Assembly: GCF_007003975.1 (NCBI RefSeq)
Contig: NZ_VFTC01000041.1
Span: 1-44,963 of the forward strand
Length of the DNA: 44,963 bases
Reading direction: 5' to 3'
Source of the DNA: Mesorhizobium sp. WSM4306
GTDB taxonomy: Bacteria; Pseudomonadota; Alphaproteobacteria; Rhizobiales; Rhizobiaceae
Positions 33,556 to 40,788 of this stretch are shown here, one piece after another. A program made the position numbers and the translations under genes. The stretch's first letter is position 1; each line of letters opens with the position of its first letter. The notes below the pieces were generated by a model. It searched no databases and had not been told where the DNA came from. It worked only from the letters and a program-made list of their open reading frames with translations.

Positions 33556-34269
33556 ATGCGCTTCCCGGCCCTCTTCACCTGGCTCGCCTACCCCGTCTAT
33601 GTCTGGCAGGGGCTCGGCGTGCGCCGCCGCACCACCCGCATGCTGCCGGCACAAGGACCAGTGATGCATGAGATATCGGGCAAGGCGCCGGCAATCTCGC
33701 TGCTGGTGCTGGGCGATTCCTCCGCCGCCTCGGTCGGCATCGGCAATTCCGAGGACGGGCTTGCCGCGCAGCTTGCCGTCATGATCGCGCAGCGTACCGG
33801 CGACGCCGTGCGCTGGCGCGCCGCCGGCTTCAACTCGGCCACGTCGGGCCAGATCCGCGACCATGTGCTGCCCAATCTGTCGGCCGATCCATGGACGCAT
33901 ATCGTGCTCGCCATCGGCACCAACGACACCAAGAATTTCCACTCGGTGCCGCGCTTCAAGAAAGAGTTCGGCGGCCTGCTTTACGCACTCCGGGCCAAAT
34001 GGCCGGAGGCACGTGTCGTCTGGTCGCCGGTGCTCGAGTTCACCCGTGCGCCAGCCATGCCTCCGCTGCTCGGCAAAATCCTTGAGATCCGCGCCACCGC
34101 AATGAACCGCATGGGCGAGCGCCTGTGTTTCGAGCGCGGCGCCGTACCCGCGCCGCGCCTGCCGATCACCAATCCCGAAGAGGGTTTTGCCTCCGACGGT
34201 TTTCATGCCTCGGAAGCCGGGTATCGAGCTTGGGCCGAACACCTGGTTGGGCAGGTCCTCGCCGATTGA
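33556..34269 (+). CDS. SGNH/GDSL-type hydrolase
   Basis: A 237-residue esterase or lipase-like protein. The catalytic blocks are visible: block I VLGDSSAASVG (nucleophile Ser), block III IGTNDTKN with the oxyanion Asn, and block V SDGFHASEAGY with the Asp-His pair. The N-terminal 20 residues are hydrophobic (FTWLAYPVYVWQG), which could be an uncleaved anchor. The substrate is unknown; such enzymes remove acyl groups from lipids, sugars or peptidoglycan. It lies 217 bp upstream of the DyP operon on the same strand. That gap contains a CCTCCAA/TTGGAGG hairpin (34350-34367), which may be a terminator or leader structure. Confidence 0.85.
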   Translation: MRFPALFTWLAYPVYVWQGLGVRRRTTRMLPAQGPVMHEISGKAPAISLLVLGDSSAASVGIGNSEDGLAAQLAVMIAQRTGDAVRWRAAGFNSATSGQIRDHVLPNLSADPWTHIVLAIGTNDTKNFHSVPRFKKEFGGLLYALRAKWPEARVVWSPVLEFTRAPAMPPLLGKILEIRATAMNRMGERLCFERGAVPAPRLPITNPEEGFASDGFHASEAGYRAWAEHLVGQVLAD

Positions 34270-34486
34270 CCAGATCAGGCACGAGTTCGGACTAGCCGGT
34301 TTCGGATAACTGGATCGATTATTTTCGAAATACTGTTGATTTTGGCATCCCTCCAATGAATTGGAGGAAGAATATTCCAAGTCAAAACAACATGAATGCG
34401 CCAGCCCGGTGTTACTTCTGCAATGCCACCTTGCGGATTCAAGACTGCTGGGTCATTCTGACATTGGGCAAGAGGTGTGGGGTGGC

Positions 34487-35161
34487 ATGTCGAACATTGC
34501 CGGCAAAGCATATGCAATGAATGTGCTAACACCGATGCGGCCTCGGTGGACCTGGATCCAGCACCTGATTTTCATGGTGGCGCGCGCCGGGCCTGCGCAG
34601 CTGTCGGGTTTGCTTGGCCTGAAGCTCATTCATTTCGCGCGCTGGGTGATCATCCGGCGCGACCAATGGCCTGATCTCGGCCAGGGCAAGCAGGCCATCC
34701 AGAACGACTACATGCTGTTCCTGTCCAATTTCAACGGCACCTGGGACCAGTATATCGACGCCTTCGCCGACGGCATTCCAAGCGGCCTGGACATGTTCTG
34801 GTATGCCAGCACCAAATATCCGCACTCGATCCCGATCTCGAGTTTCAAGGACTATATCGGCGCCAACCAGATCCATACCAACTACTACTACAACGCCACG
34901 CCCGGGGCAGCACAGCGCGACATCAAGGCGGCGCTGCGTGTCCGAAACGAGGTGCTGAGGCTCGCCAGGATCCACGCCAGCAGCGACCCGAAGGCCTTTG
35001 CGCAGGCCTACAGGGAAGCGCTTGTGAAGGTGGCAAACTCGCTGGCGTCGCCGGGCTTTGCCCCGATCGCGTCGGTGGCGACGCGCAAGGCCGACAAGGC
35101 GCGGAACGAATTCATCGACATGCTCGAAAAGAAGCGTGGGGCGGCCAATGCCAAACCTTGA
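34487..35161 (+). CDS. DyP-operon protein 1, unknown function
   Basis: A 224-residue protein of no family I can name. I chose the ATG at 34487 (MSNIAGKAYAMNVLTPM) because composition becomes protein-like there; an upstream open stretch to 34361 does not look coding. Residues 20-55 contain a hydrophobic stretch (WIQHLIFMVARAGPAQLSGLLG). Then come LIHFARWVII, YMLFLSNFNGTWDQYIDAF and FKDYIGANQIHTNYYY. The pattern HxAR-VII, LF-(S/A)(N/D), YI-x(3)-QI is repeated in the next protein, so the two look like paralogues. The last 60 residues are helical and basic. It overlaps the next gene by 14 bp and is first in the DyP peroxidase operon. A role as partner or adaptor of the peroxidase is inference. 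Confidence 0.75.
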   Translation: MSNIAGKAYAMNVLTPMRPRWTWIQHLIFMVARAGPAQLSGLLGLKLIHFARWVIIRRDQWPDLGQGKQAIQNDYMLFLSNFNGTWDQYIDAFADGIPSGLDMFWYASTKYPHSIPISSFKDYIGANQIHTNYYYNATPGAAQRDIKAALRVRNEVLRLARIHASSDPKAFAQAYREALVKVANSLASPGFAPIASVATRKADKARNEFIDMLEKKRGAANAKP

Positions 35162-36179
35162 CGGTGGCCACTACTTCCTGACGGTCCTCGCCCCTATCCG
35201 CGTCGACATCATGATCGACCCCGACGAGATCGGCCGTTCGCGCTCGCACCGGCAACTGCTGGCGCAGAAGCTGGCGTTGCTTGCCACCGGCAAGCAAACG
35301 GCGGAATCGCCGCCCAATGCGCGGCCCTCGCCCTTCTCACTCAACACTTTGAACCACCTCGCCCGGTTCGTCATCATCCATGGACCAGCCTTCAACGGGC
35401 GCATTTCGAGCGATGCGCTGGTCAGCGCCGTGCGCGCCGTCAATCCGCTGGCACCGCAGCCCGTAGACCAGCTGGGTACGCCTTTTCTGCTGTTCGCGGC
35501 CGATATCGACGCACAGGCCGAAGGCGATGCTCTACGCGCCTACACCGATCAATTGTGGGCGACGATGAAACGCGATCTGGTGATCATCTTCGGCCATTGC
35601 GTCGGCTTCGACGGCATCGATTCCGCGGACGGGTTTCACGCCTACATCAAACGCTGCCAGATAGAGACGACGATGCCGTTCAACGACTACTGGCCGGACG
35701 GCCTCGACGTCAAAGACAAGACGCTGGAGATCGGCGCGCTCAAGCCGGTTGGCATAGCTGCCGCTGGGGCGATCGTAATCTGGCTTGCGGTCCTGCTCCT
35801 GCACGGCGTCTTCGCTGTCTTCGGCGTGCACGATGCTTTTGCGCAATGGATCGCGACGGCAGCTACTTGGGGCGTCGTCGTGGTTACGCTGCTGGTCATC
35901 CTGACGTTGCTCATGGCCTGGGAGTTGTATCGCAAGGTCTTCCGCCAGGGCATGACGCCCTTTCCAGCCGCACCCGGCGCCGACCTGCCTTCGGTCCTGA
36001 AGTCGCTGTTCATCCAGCAGCATTTCACCCGTTTCGCCATCGAGGCGCAGGGCCTTGACGACACCGCACTTCACGCCCGCTTCGGTGCCTTTGTCGGCGC
36101 CGTAAAACCGGACGATCCGGCAGAACCAACACAGCAGGCCGGTGAAATCCGGGCGCCGGCGGCGGAGTGGGCGCGATGA
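35148..36179 (+). CDS. DyP-operon protein 2, membrane protein of unknown function
   Basis: A 343-residue protein starting at the ATG at 35148 inside the end of the preceding gene. The N-terminal 190 residues are soluble and share a module with protein 1 (LNHLARFVII, FLLFAADID, FHAYIKRCQIETTMPFNDYW). Two hydrophobic helices follow at about residues 203-225 (GIAAAGAIVIWLAVLLLHGVF) and 245-265 (GVVVVTLLVILTLLMAW), then a soluble C-terminal part of about 80 residues. It is probably an inner-membrane protein with most of its mass on one side. The start of the peroxidase gene overlaps its stop (ATGA). I know no function. It could anchor the peroxidase at the membrane. Confidence 0.78.
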   Translation: MPNLDGGHYFLTVLAPIRVDIMIDPDEIGRSRSHRQLLAQKLALLATGKQTAESPPNARPSPFSLNTLNHLARFVIIHGPAFNGRISSDALVSAVRAVNPLAPQPVDQLGTPFLLFAADIDAQAEGDALRAYTDQLWATMKRDLVIIFGHCVGFDGIDSADGFHAYIKRCQIETTMPFNDYWPDGLDVKDKTLEIGALKPVGIAAAGAIVIWLAVLLLHGVFAVFGVHDAFAQWIATAATWGVVVVTLLVILTLLMAWELYRKVFRQGMTPFPAAPGADLPSVLKSLFIQQHFTRFAIEAQGLDDTALHARFGAFVGAVKPDDPAEPTQQAGEIRAPAAEWAR

Positions 36180-37810
36180 TCGAACTCGACCTTCCCGACA
36201 TCCAGGGCAACATCCATCGCCCCTATGGCCGTTTCGGTTTTCCGCACAGCCGCCATCTGTTTTTCACCATTAGCGACGCCGCCGCCGGCCGGCTGTTCGT
36301 GCAAGGCATCCGGCCGCGCATCACCACCGCTGAGCCGTGGGGGAAATCCGAGGCTGGCGGCGCCGGACCCACGCTGCTGCTCAAGCCGCCGATCACGCTC
36401 AACATCGGTTTTACCTTTCTCGGCCTGCGCGCACTCGATCTGCCGACCCGCACGCTGCGCCTTTTGCCCGACGAGTTCATCGACGGCATGGGCTGCCGCG
36501 CTGACATTCTCGGCGACGTCGAAGGCAGCGCGCCGGGACACTGGGACCCGGTGTGGCGCTCGCATCTCGACGGCAGCGTTCGGCCGGTCCACGTCTGGGT
36601 CTCGCTCAACGTCGGAGCCAATCCCGACGGCACGCCGCTGCCTAAACTCGCCGAGTGGACGACATGGCTGCAGGGACTTGCGGCAAAGTCCAACGGCAGC
36701 GTGGCTCTGCTCGCAGGGCACGGAGCTGACGGACAAGGCCTTTGGCAGGATTCCGCCGCGCTGATGGACCCCGGTCCTGACGGCACGATGATCCCGCAGC
36801 CGAAGGAGCCCTTCGGCTTCACCGATGGCATCAGCGATCCGGTCTTTCGCGGCCAGTTCCAGGCTGACGCAGAGGCGCGCGCCGTGATTGGCGCCGGCAA
36901 GATCGCTGAGGGCCTATACGATCCCAAGACCAGTTGGAAAGCGCTGGAGACCGGCGAGTTCATCCTCGGTCAGGTCGACGAGGGCCAGGAATTTCCGGTC
37001 GCCACGCAGCCGCCCGGCTTTGCCCGCAACGGCACCTTCATGGTCTGGCGCAAGCTACGCCAGGACGTGCCTGGATTCGAGGCCGAGATGCGGCGACAGG
37101 CGGCCCTATGGAAGCAGGTTACCGGCATTGCCGACGACAAAGAGGCCTACGAGACCGTCTCGGCCAAACTGGTCGGCCGCTGGCGGTCCGGCATACCGCT
37201 GCTGGCCGCGCCGAGCTGGGCCGATCACCAGCGTCTGATGGCCGAATGGGCGGATTGCATCGACCCCGCGCTGCGCAAGCCGCGCGACGACGCCAGGCAC
37301 CAGGAGCGGCTGGCGGCGTTTGCCCAGCTGCTCACCGGCTTCCGTTACGGCGATGACCCCGACGGCGCCAAATGCCCGTTCGGCGCCCATATACGCCGCG
37401 CCAATCCGCGCGACATGCTCGACCCGCTGCTGAGCGAGACGCATGGGGCAAGCACGCTCACCAACCGCCGCCGCATCCTGCGGCGCGGGCTGCCCTATGC
37501 CGATCCCGACGGCGAACAGGGCGTGATCATGATGGCGATCTGTTCAAGCATTTTCCGGCAGTTCGAATTCATTCAGCAGCAATGGATGAGCTACGGCCTG
37601 GATTTCGAAGCCGGCAATGACACCTGCCCGCTGACCGGCAACCGGGCCGAATCCAGCAAGCACGTCATTCCGGCTGGACCGGCCAATGCCACGCCCTTCA
37701 TCGCGGCGAATCTACCCGAATTCGTGACCACGCGCGGCGGCGATTATTTCTTCGTGCCAAGCCTGACCGCAATCCGCATGATCGCCATGGGCACGGTCGA
37801 CCCGACCTGA
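36176..37810 (+). CDS. DyP-type haem peroxidase, long form
   Basis: A 544-residue protein of the dye-decolourising peroxidase superfamily. The hallmark GFTDG (residues 214-218, with the distal catalytic Asp217) is followed by ISDPVF. The proximal haem ligand is His405 in CPFGAHIRRANPR. An arginine-rich segment follows (NRRRILRRGLPY). GNDTCPLTG and ARNGTFMVWRKL are also typical. At 544 residues it is much longer than the EfeB and YfeX types (about 300-430) and nearer to the long C/D-type enzymes. No Tat or Sec signal is visible, so it should be cytoplasmic. The ATG at 36176 overlaps the upstream stop by four bases; a GTG nine bases earlier is less likely. It is third in an operon with two paralogous proteins of unknown function. 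Confidence 0.9.
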   Translation: MIELDLPDIQGNIHRPYGRFGFPHSRHLFFTISDAAAGRLFVQGIRPRITTAEPWGKSEAGGAGPTLLLKPPITLNIGFTFLGLRALDLPTRTLRLLPDEFIDGMGCRADILGDVEGSAPGHWDPVWRSHLDGSVRPVHVWVSLNVGANPDGTPLPKLAEWTTWLQGLAAKSNGSVALLAGHGADGQGLWQDSAALMDPGPDGTMIPQPKEPFGFTDGISDPVFRGQFQADAEARAVIGAGKIAEGLYDPKTSWKALETGEFILGQVDEGQEFPVATQPPGFARNGTFMVWRKLRQDVPGFEAEMRRQAALWKQVTGIADDKEAYETVSAKLVGRWRSGIPLLAAPSWADHQRLMAEWADCIDPALRKPRDDARHQERLAAFAQLLTGFRYGDDPDGAKCPFGAHIRRANPRDMLDPLLSETHGASTLTNRRRILRRGLPYADPDGEQGVIMMAICSSIFRQFEFIQQQWMSYGLDFEAGNDTCPLTGNRAESSKHVIPAGPANATPFIAANLPEFVTTRGGDYFFVPSLTAIRMIAMGTVDPT

Positions 37811-37842
37811 CGAAAGCTCCGGCATAGCGTCGCGGCGCTGCG

Positions 37843-38004
37843 TTATGTCCAGTGCCCCAGGGCGCCGGCCAGCGCGATAGCCGCCATGGCCAGCAGCGCC
37901 AGCTTCCAGAAATCACCGCGCCGCCGCAGACCCGGCCAGCCGAGTGGCTTGATCAACTGGATGGCCATCATGCCGATGATGACAAGGGCGAGCAGTTTCG
38001 ACAT
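37843..38004 (-). CDS. Small two-helix membrane protein
   Basis: A 53-residue protein (MSKLLALVIIGMMAIQLIKP at the N-terminus) from the ATG at 38004, nine bases after AAAGG. There are two hydrophobic segments: residues 3-19, and KLALLAMAAIALAGALG at the C-terminus. They are joined by a basic loop with GWPGLRRRGDFW. It resembles small membrane proteins I have seen annotated as hypothetical in rhizobia, with the conserved LIKPLGWPGL and DFWK motifs. The function is unknown. It converges on the DyP operon, 32 bp from its end. Confidence 0.7.
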   Translation of the reverse strand: MSKLLALVIIGMMAIQLIKPLGWPGLRRRGDFWKLALLAMAAIALAGALGHWT

Positions 38005-38142
38005 GCTGCCTTTGACCAGCATCGCGGACGGCTGTCAAAGCGCTTCTTGCATGGTCTTTGCCAATCGGCCATTCCTGACAAAAGGCTCGTTTTCCCCGCC
38101 GCCCGCAAAGCGCCTCGCAGCTTTCTTCAGCGACCTGACAGG

Positions 38143-38166
38143 CTCCTGACAGACTGCTGTCAGGAG
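38143..38166. promoter_or_regulatory. Palindromic operator A upstream of the DUF1127-like gene
   Basis: CTCCTGACAG (38143-38152), spacer ACTG, then the exact inverse CTGTCAGGAG (38157-38166). A further CTGACAG lies 11 bp upstream (38135-38141). Eight bases after the palindrome is a -10-like GATAGT, so the site occupies the -35 region. It is nearly identical to operator B at 38504-38529. The likely binder is the WYL regulator encoded at 39098. Confidence 0.75.
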
Positions 38167-38207
38167 GGGTGTGCGATAGTGTCTCCATCAGAGAAGAGGA
38201 GACGGTC

Positions 38208-38378
38208 ATGAACAGCTTCGGTATTTTGAACAGCGTACAGCACTATGTCGGCAAGATCCGCACGATGCGCAATGAAGTCCGTACCCAGCGCTTCTTGAAC
38301 TCCCTGCCGGCGGACATCCGCAAGGACATTGGCTGGCCTGATATGTATGAGGGTCCCAGCCGCATTCGCGAGGTCTGA
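38208..38378 (+). CDS. DUF1127-like small protein
   Basis: A 56-residue basic protein starting at the ATG at 38208 after GAGGAGA. The C-terminal half (TQRFLNSLPADIRKDIGWPD) has the pattern of DUF1127/YjiS-type domains, in which a short arginine-rich helix ends at Asp-Ile-Gly. In other rhizobia such proteins influence stress responses and bind RNA, but nothing specific can be read here. It has an operator-like palindrome at its promoter that it shares with the next gene, so the two are probably coregulated. Confidence 0.75.
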   Translation: MNSFGILNSVQHYVGKIRTMRNEVRTQRFLNSLPADIRKDIGWPDMYEGPSRIREV

Positions 38379-38459
38379 GGCGTTTTTTCATGACAATGCT
38401 TGGATGCGGCCCCGGCAACGCCCAGATCACATGAGACTCGGCCGGCGATTCCCTGGGCT

Positions 38460-38483
38460 GGGCGCAAAATCTTTTTTGCGCCC
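38460..38483. terminator. Hairpin between the DUF1127-like and alkyltransferase-like genes
   Basis: GGGCGCAAAA (38460-38469) and the exact inverse TTTTGCGCCC (38474-38483) enclose a four-base loop. The T-stretch lies within the stem, so termination would be partial. It isolates the two coregulated promoters from each other. Confidence 0.5.
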
Positions 38484-38503
38484 GCTTACCGACGATGCTG
38501 AAG

Positions 38504-38529
38504 GCTCCTGACAGAATGCTGTCAGGAGC
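38504..38529. promoter_or_regulatory. Palindromic operator B upstream of the alkyltransferase-like gene
   Basis: GCTCCTGACAG (38504-38514), spacer AATG, then the exact inverse CTGTCAGGAGC (38519-38529). A -10-like CATAAC follows after eight or nine bases, the same geometry as operator A. Another half-site, TGTCAGGAG, lies at 38545-38553 and overlaps the ribosome site of the gene. Confidence 0.78.
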
Positions 38530-38559
38530 ACCATGCCATAACTGTGTCAGGAGACATGA

Positions 38560-38970
38560 GTGGTGAAAAGCTGGAACGACAGGCTGAACACGCCCGGTAT
38601 CAATGGCGTCAAGCCGACGCCGCACACGATAGGTGACGTCGTCGAGGGCCAGCCGATGCTGGTGCCGACGGCGCGCCAGGTCGAAGATTTCATCCGCTCC
38701 ATACCCAAAGGCGTCGAGATGGACGTCCGCGCCTTGCGCACCGCTCTCGCCATCGAGCATGGGGCGCAAGTGACATGTCCGGTCACCATCGGCTATCATC
38801 TGCGCACTGTTGCAGAAGCCGCCAATGAGGATCTCGAGCGCGGCATGGAATTGTCAGCGATTGCGCCGTTCTGGCGCGTGCTCGACACCAACGCGCCGAC
38901 GACGAAGAAACTGTCCTTCGGCGCGGAATTCGTCGCCGCGCAGCGCAAGCGCGAAGGACTGAAACCATAA
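38560..38970 (+). CDS. Alkyltransferase-like (MGMT-fold) protein lacking the methyl-acceptor cysteine
   Basis: A 136-residue protein with a GTG start at 38560 (or 38563) after CAGGAG. The middle, VEDFIRSIPKGVEMDVRALRTALA, has the helix-turn pattern of the DNA-binding domain of O6-methylguanine methyltransferases. The position of the active-site PCHRV reads PFWRV (residues 103-107), so the methyl-accepting Cys and its His are replaced, as in alkyltransferase-like (ATL) proteins. Cys73 in TCPVTIG is elsewhere in the fold. It may flag or sense damaged bases rather than repair them; this is inference from family logic. It has an operator shared with the gene before it and is followed by a WYL regulator gene. 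Confidence 0.7.
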   Translation: MVKSWNDRLNTPGINGVKPTPHTIGDVVEGQPMLVPTARQVEDFIRSIPKGVEMDVRALRTALAIEHGAQVTCPVTIGYHLRTVAEAANEDLERGMELSAIAPFWRVLDTNAPTTKKLSFGAEFVAAQRKREGLKP

Positions 38971-39019
38971 TGCCTGCCGCCCAAAAAGTGTTTAGCGGTT
39001 TTTGGGGCAACGGCAGGCA
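38971..39019. repeat. Hairpin repeat sharing the loop of the 15.6 and 31.4 kb elements
   Basis: The outer stem pairs TGCCTGCCG (38971-38979) with CGGCAGGCA (39011-39019). The inner stem pairs CCCAAAAA with TTTTTGGGG. The loop GTGTTTAGCGG is nearly that of the other two elements (GTGTGAGCGG), although the outer stem is quite different. It directly follows the stop codon of the alkyltransferase-like gene and could act as its terminator. Confidence 0.75.
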
Positions 39020-39097
39020 TGAAACAGGAAATGGATGTCGCCCGGAACCGGTTTGGGGACCACGACATTCATAGAAACGCAGCCGAGGGACCATACG

Positions 39098-39817
39098 ATG
39101 CGCCGTGCCGACAGGCTCTTCCAGATCGTGCAGCATCTGCGCGGTGGCCGGCTGGTCACCGCTCAGAAGCTCGGTACCTGGCTCGAGGTTTCCGAACGAA
39201 CCATCTACCGCGACATTGCCGACCTTCAGTCGACCGGGGTGCCGATCGACGGCGAGGCGGGCGTTGGCTACATGATGAGGGAGGGTTTCGACCTTCCGCC
39301 GCTGATGTTCACGCGTGACGAGATCGTCGCGCTGGTCGCAGGCGCGCGCATGGTGCGCGCCTTTGGTGGTGCGGCCATGGCGCGTGCCGCCGACGAGGCG
39401 CTGGTCAAGATCGGCGCCGTGCTGCCCGACACAGAGAAGGACCGCATCGCCCGCACCGAGATCCACACGCCGATGTGGGTGGTGAGCGACGCCGCCCGCG
39501 AGGCGATCGACCTGATCGAGCGCGCCGTCGAGAAGCGCCAGGTGTTGACCATCGACTATCGTGACGAGGCCGGTCGCGGCACCGGGCGCGATATCCGCCC
39601 ACTCGGCCTATGGTTCTGGGGCAAGGTATGGACGCTGGTCGCCTGGTGCGAGATGCGCGACGATTTCCGTGCCTTCCGCATCGACCGCATCGGCTCCGTG
39701 GTCATCGCCGGCCGTATCTTCAAGCCGGAGCGCGGCAAGCAACTCGCCGATTTCTACCGCGCGGTCGAGCGCTCGGAGGATTACGGCATGACGCCGGACC
39801 GGGCGGCCCGAAGCTGA
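39098..39817 (+). CDS. WYL-domain transcriptional regulator (YafY/DeoR type)
   Basis: A 239-residue regulator. Residues 1-60 form an HTH_11-type winged helix (ADRLFQIVQHLRGGR, then VSERTIYRDIADLQSTGVPI). The C-terminal half carries the WYL domain: RPLGLWFWGKVWTLVAWCEM followed by RAFRIDRIGSV, typical of the YafY group. WYL domains sense small ligands or single-stranded DNA, and several WYL regulators control DNA damage responses. The ATG at 39098 follows GAGGGA; an upstream extension is not protein-like. The two CTCCTGACAG palindromes just upstream are its probable targets, as activator or repressor. No such palindrome stands at its own promoter. Confidence 0.9.
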   Translation: MRRADRLFQIVQHLRGGRLVTAQKLGTWLEVSERTIYRDIADLQSTGVPIDGEAGVGYMMREGFDLPPLMFTRDEIVALVAGARMVRAFGGAAMARAADEALVKIGAVLPDTEKDRIARTEIHTPMWVVSDAAREAIDLIERAVEKRQVLTIDYRDEAGRGTGRDIRPLGLWFWGKVWTLVAWCEMRDDFRAFRIDRIGSVVIAGRIFKPERGKQLADFYRAVERSEDYGMTPDRAARS

Positions 39818-39832
39818 GTGAACTGGCTCTTG

Positions 39833-39981
39833 CCTTCTCCCCTTGTGGGAGAAGGTGGATCGGCGCGATAGCGCCGAGACGGTTGAGGGGTGTTCCAGCG
39901 GAGTGAGGCGTCAGTGTTTTCTGGAACACCCCTCATCCGACCTCGCTTCGCGAGGCCACCTTCGCCCACAAGGGGAGAAGG
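39833..39981. repeat. Intergenic inverted repeat of about 150 bp
   Basis: The ends CCTTCTCCCCTTGTGGG (39833-39849) and CCCACAAGGGGAGAAGG (39965-39981) are exact inverses. The inner part also folds back (AAGGTGG/CCACCTT and GGGTGTTCCAG/CTGGAACACCC). It is the common CTTCTCCCC-type dispersed repeat of Mesorhizobium and relatives. It fills the gap between the convergent WYL and trcR genes and may serve as a two-way terminator. Confidence 0.82.
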
Positions 39982-39990
39982 TGAAAGCAC

Positions 39991-40683
39991 TCACTCTTCG
40001 TCGGCGTCTTCGTTCTTGGACTTGAGCGCCGAGAGCTTGGCGAACACGGCGTTGGCGTCGAGTTCGGCATCCTCGTCCTTCGGCTTCTCCGGCGCCGGCA
40101 CCAGGCGCTCGGTCAGTGCCGCCGGCAGCAGCGTGTCACCGACCGGCTGCGCCTGTTCGCGGCCGCGCGAGGCACGGTTGACTTCCATGTCGAGGTCGAT
40201 CTGCGAGGCGAGACCCAGCGTCACCGGATCCATCGGCTGCAGATTGGCGGAATTCCAGTGCTTGCGCTCGCGGATCTGTTCGATCGTCGACTTGGTCGTG
40301 CCGACCAGGCGCGAAATCTGCGCGTCCTTCAATTCCGGGTGATTGCGCACCAGCCACAGGATGGCATTGGGTCGGTCCTGGCGCTTCGACAGCGGCGTGT
40401 AGCGCGGACCTTTGCGCTTGGATTCCGGCACCCGCACCTTGGGGTCGGACAGTTTCAGGCGCTGGTTCGGATCCTTCTCGGCGCGCGCGATCTCGTCGCG
40501 GGTCAGCTGTCCGGTCATGATCGGGTCCATGCCCTTGATGCCTTGCGCCGATTCGCCGTCGGCGATCGCCTTGACCTCGAGCGGATGCAGCCCGCAGAAC
40601 TGCGCGATCTGCTCGAAGGAGAGCGCGGTGTTGTCGACCAGCCAGACGGCGGTCGCTTTGGGCATCAGCAGCGTATTGGCCAT
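39991..40683 (-). CDS. trcR: Cell cycle transcriptional regulator TrcR (DUF1013)
   Basis: A 230-residue protein of the DUF1013 family, known as TrcR in alphaproteobacteria. The N-terminal half reads MPKATAVWLVDNTALSFEQI and FCGLHPLEVKAIADGE; the middle NAILWLVRNHPELKDAQISRLVGTTKSTIEQIRERKHWN contains a helix-turn-helix. The C-terminal 50 residues are acidic and disordered-looking. By family it acts with RNA polymerase in cell-cycle-linked transcription. The ATG at 40683 is used; the ribosome site (GAAGGATTTTTGAA) is modest. A short insertion-like element lies 106-272 bp upstream, which may affect its promoter. Confidence 0.88.
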   Translation of the reverse strand: MANTLLMPKATAVWLVDNTALSFEQIAQFCGLHPLEVKAIADGESAQGIKGMDPIMTGQLTRDEIARAEKDPNQRLKLSDPKVRVPESKRKGPRYTPLSKRQDRPNAILWLVRNHPELKDAQISRLVGTTKSTIEQIRERKHWNSANLQPMDPVTLGLASQIDLDMEVNRASRGREQAQPVGDTLLPAALTERLVPAPEKPKDEDAELDANAVFAKLSALKSKNEDADEE

Positions 40684-40788
40684 TTCAAAAATCCTTCTCG
40701 TTCGCCCGCGTTCCCGCGCGGGCGGTGGTTTAGAGCCACCAAAATGGGAAATTCGCGGCCTGTATAACCGCTCCGCCGCCGTTTCGCA

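Noticed and set aside
38135..38166. Pho box reading of the CTGACAG repeats before the DUF1127-like gene
   Set aside because: Three repeats 11 bp apart do resemble a Pho box, but the CTC/GAG flanks make an exact palindrome, and the second copy at 38504 is a palindrome without a third repeat, so a dimeric regulator fits better. Phosphate control is not excluded.
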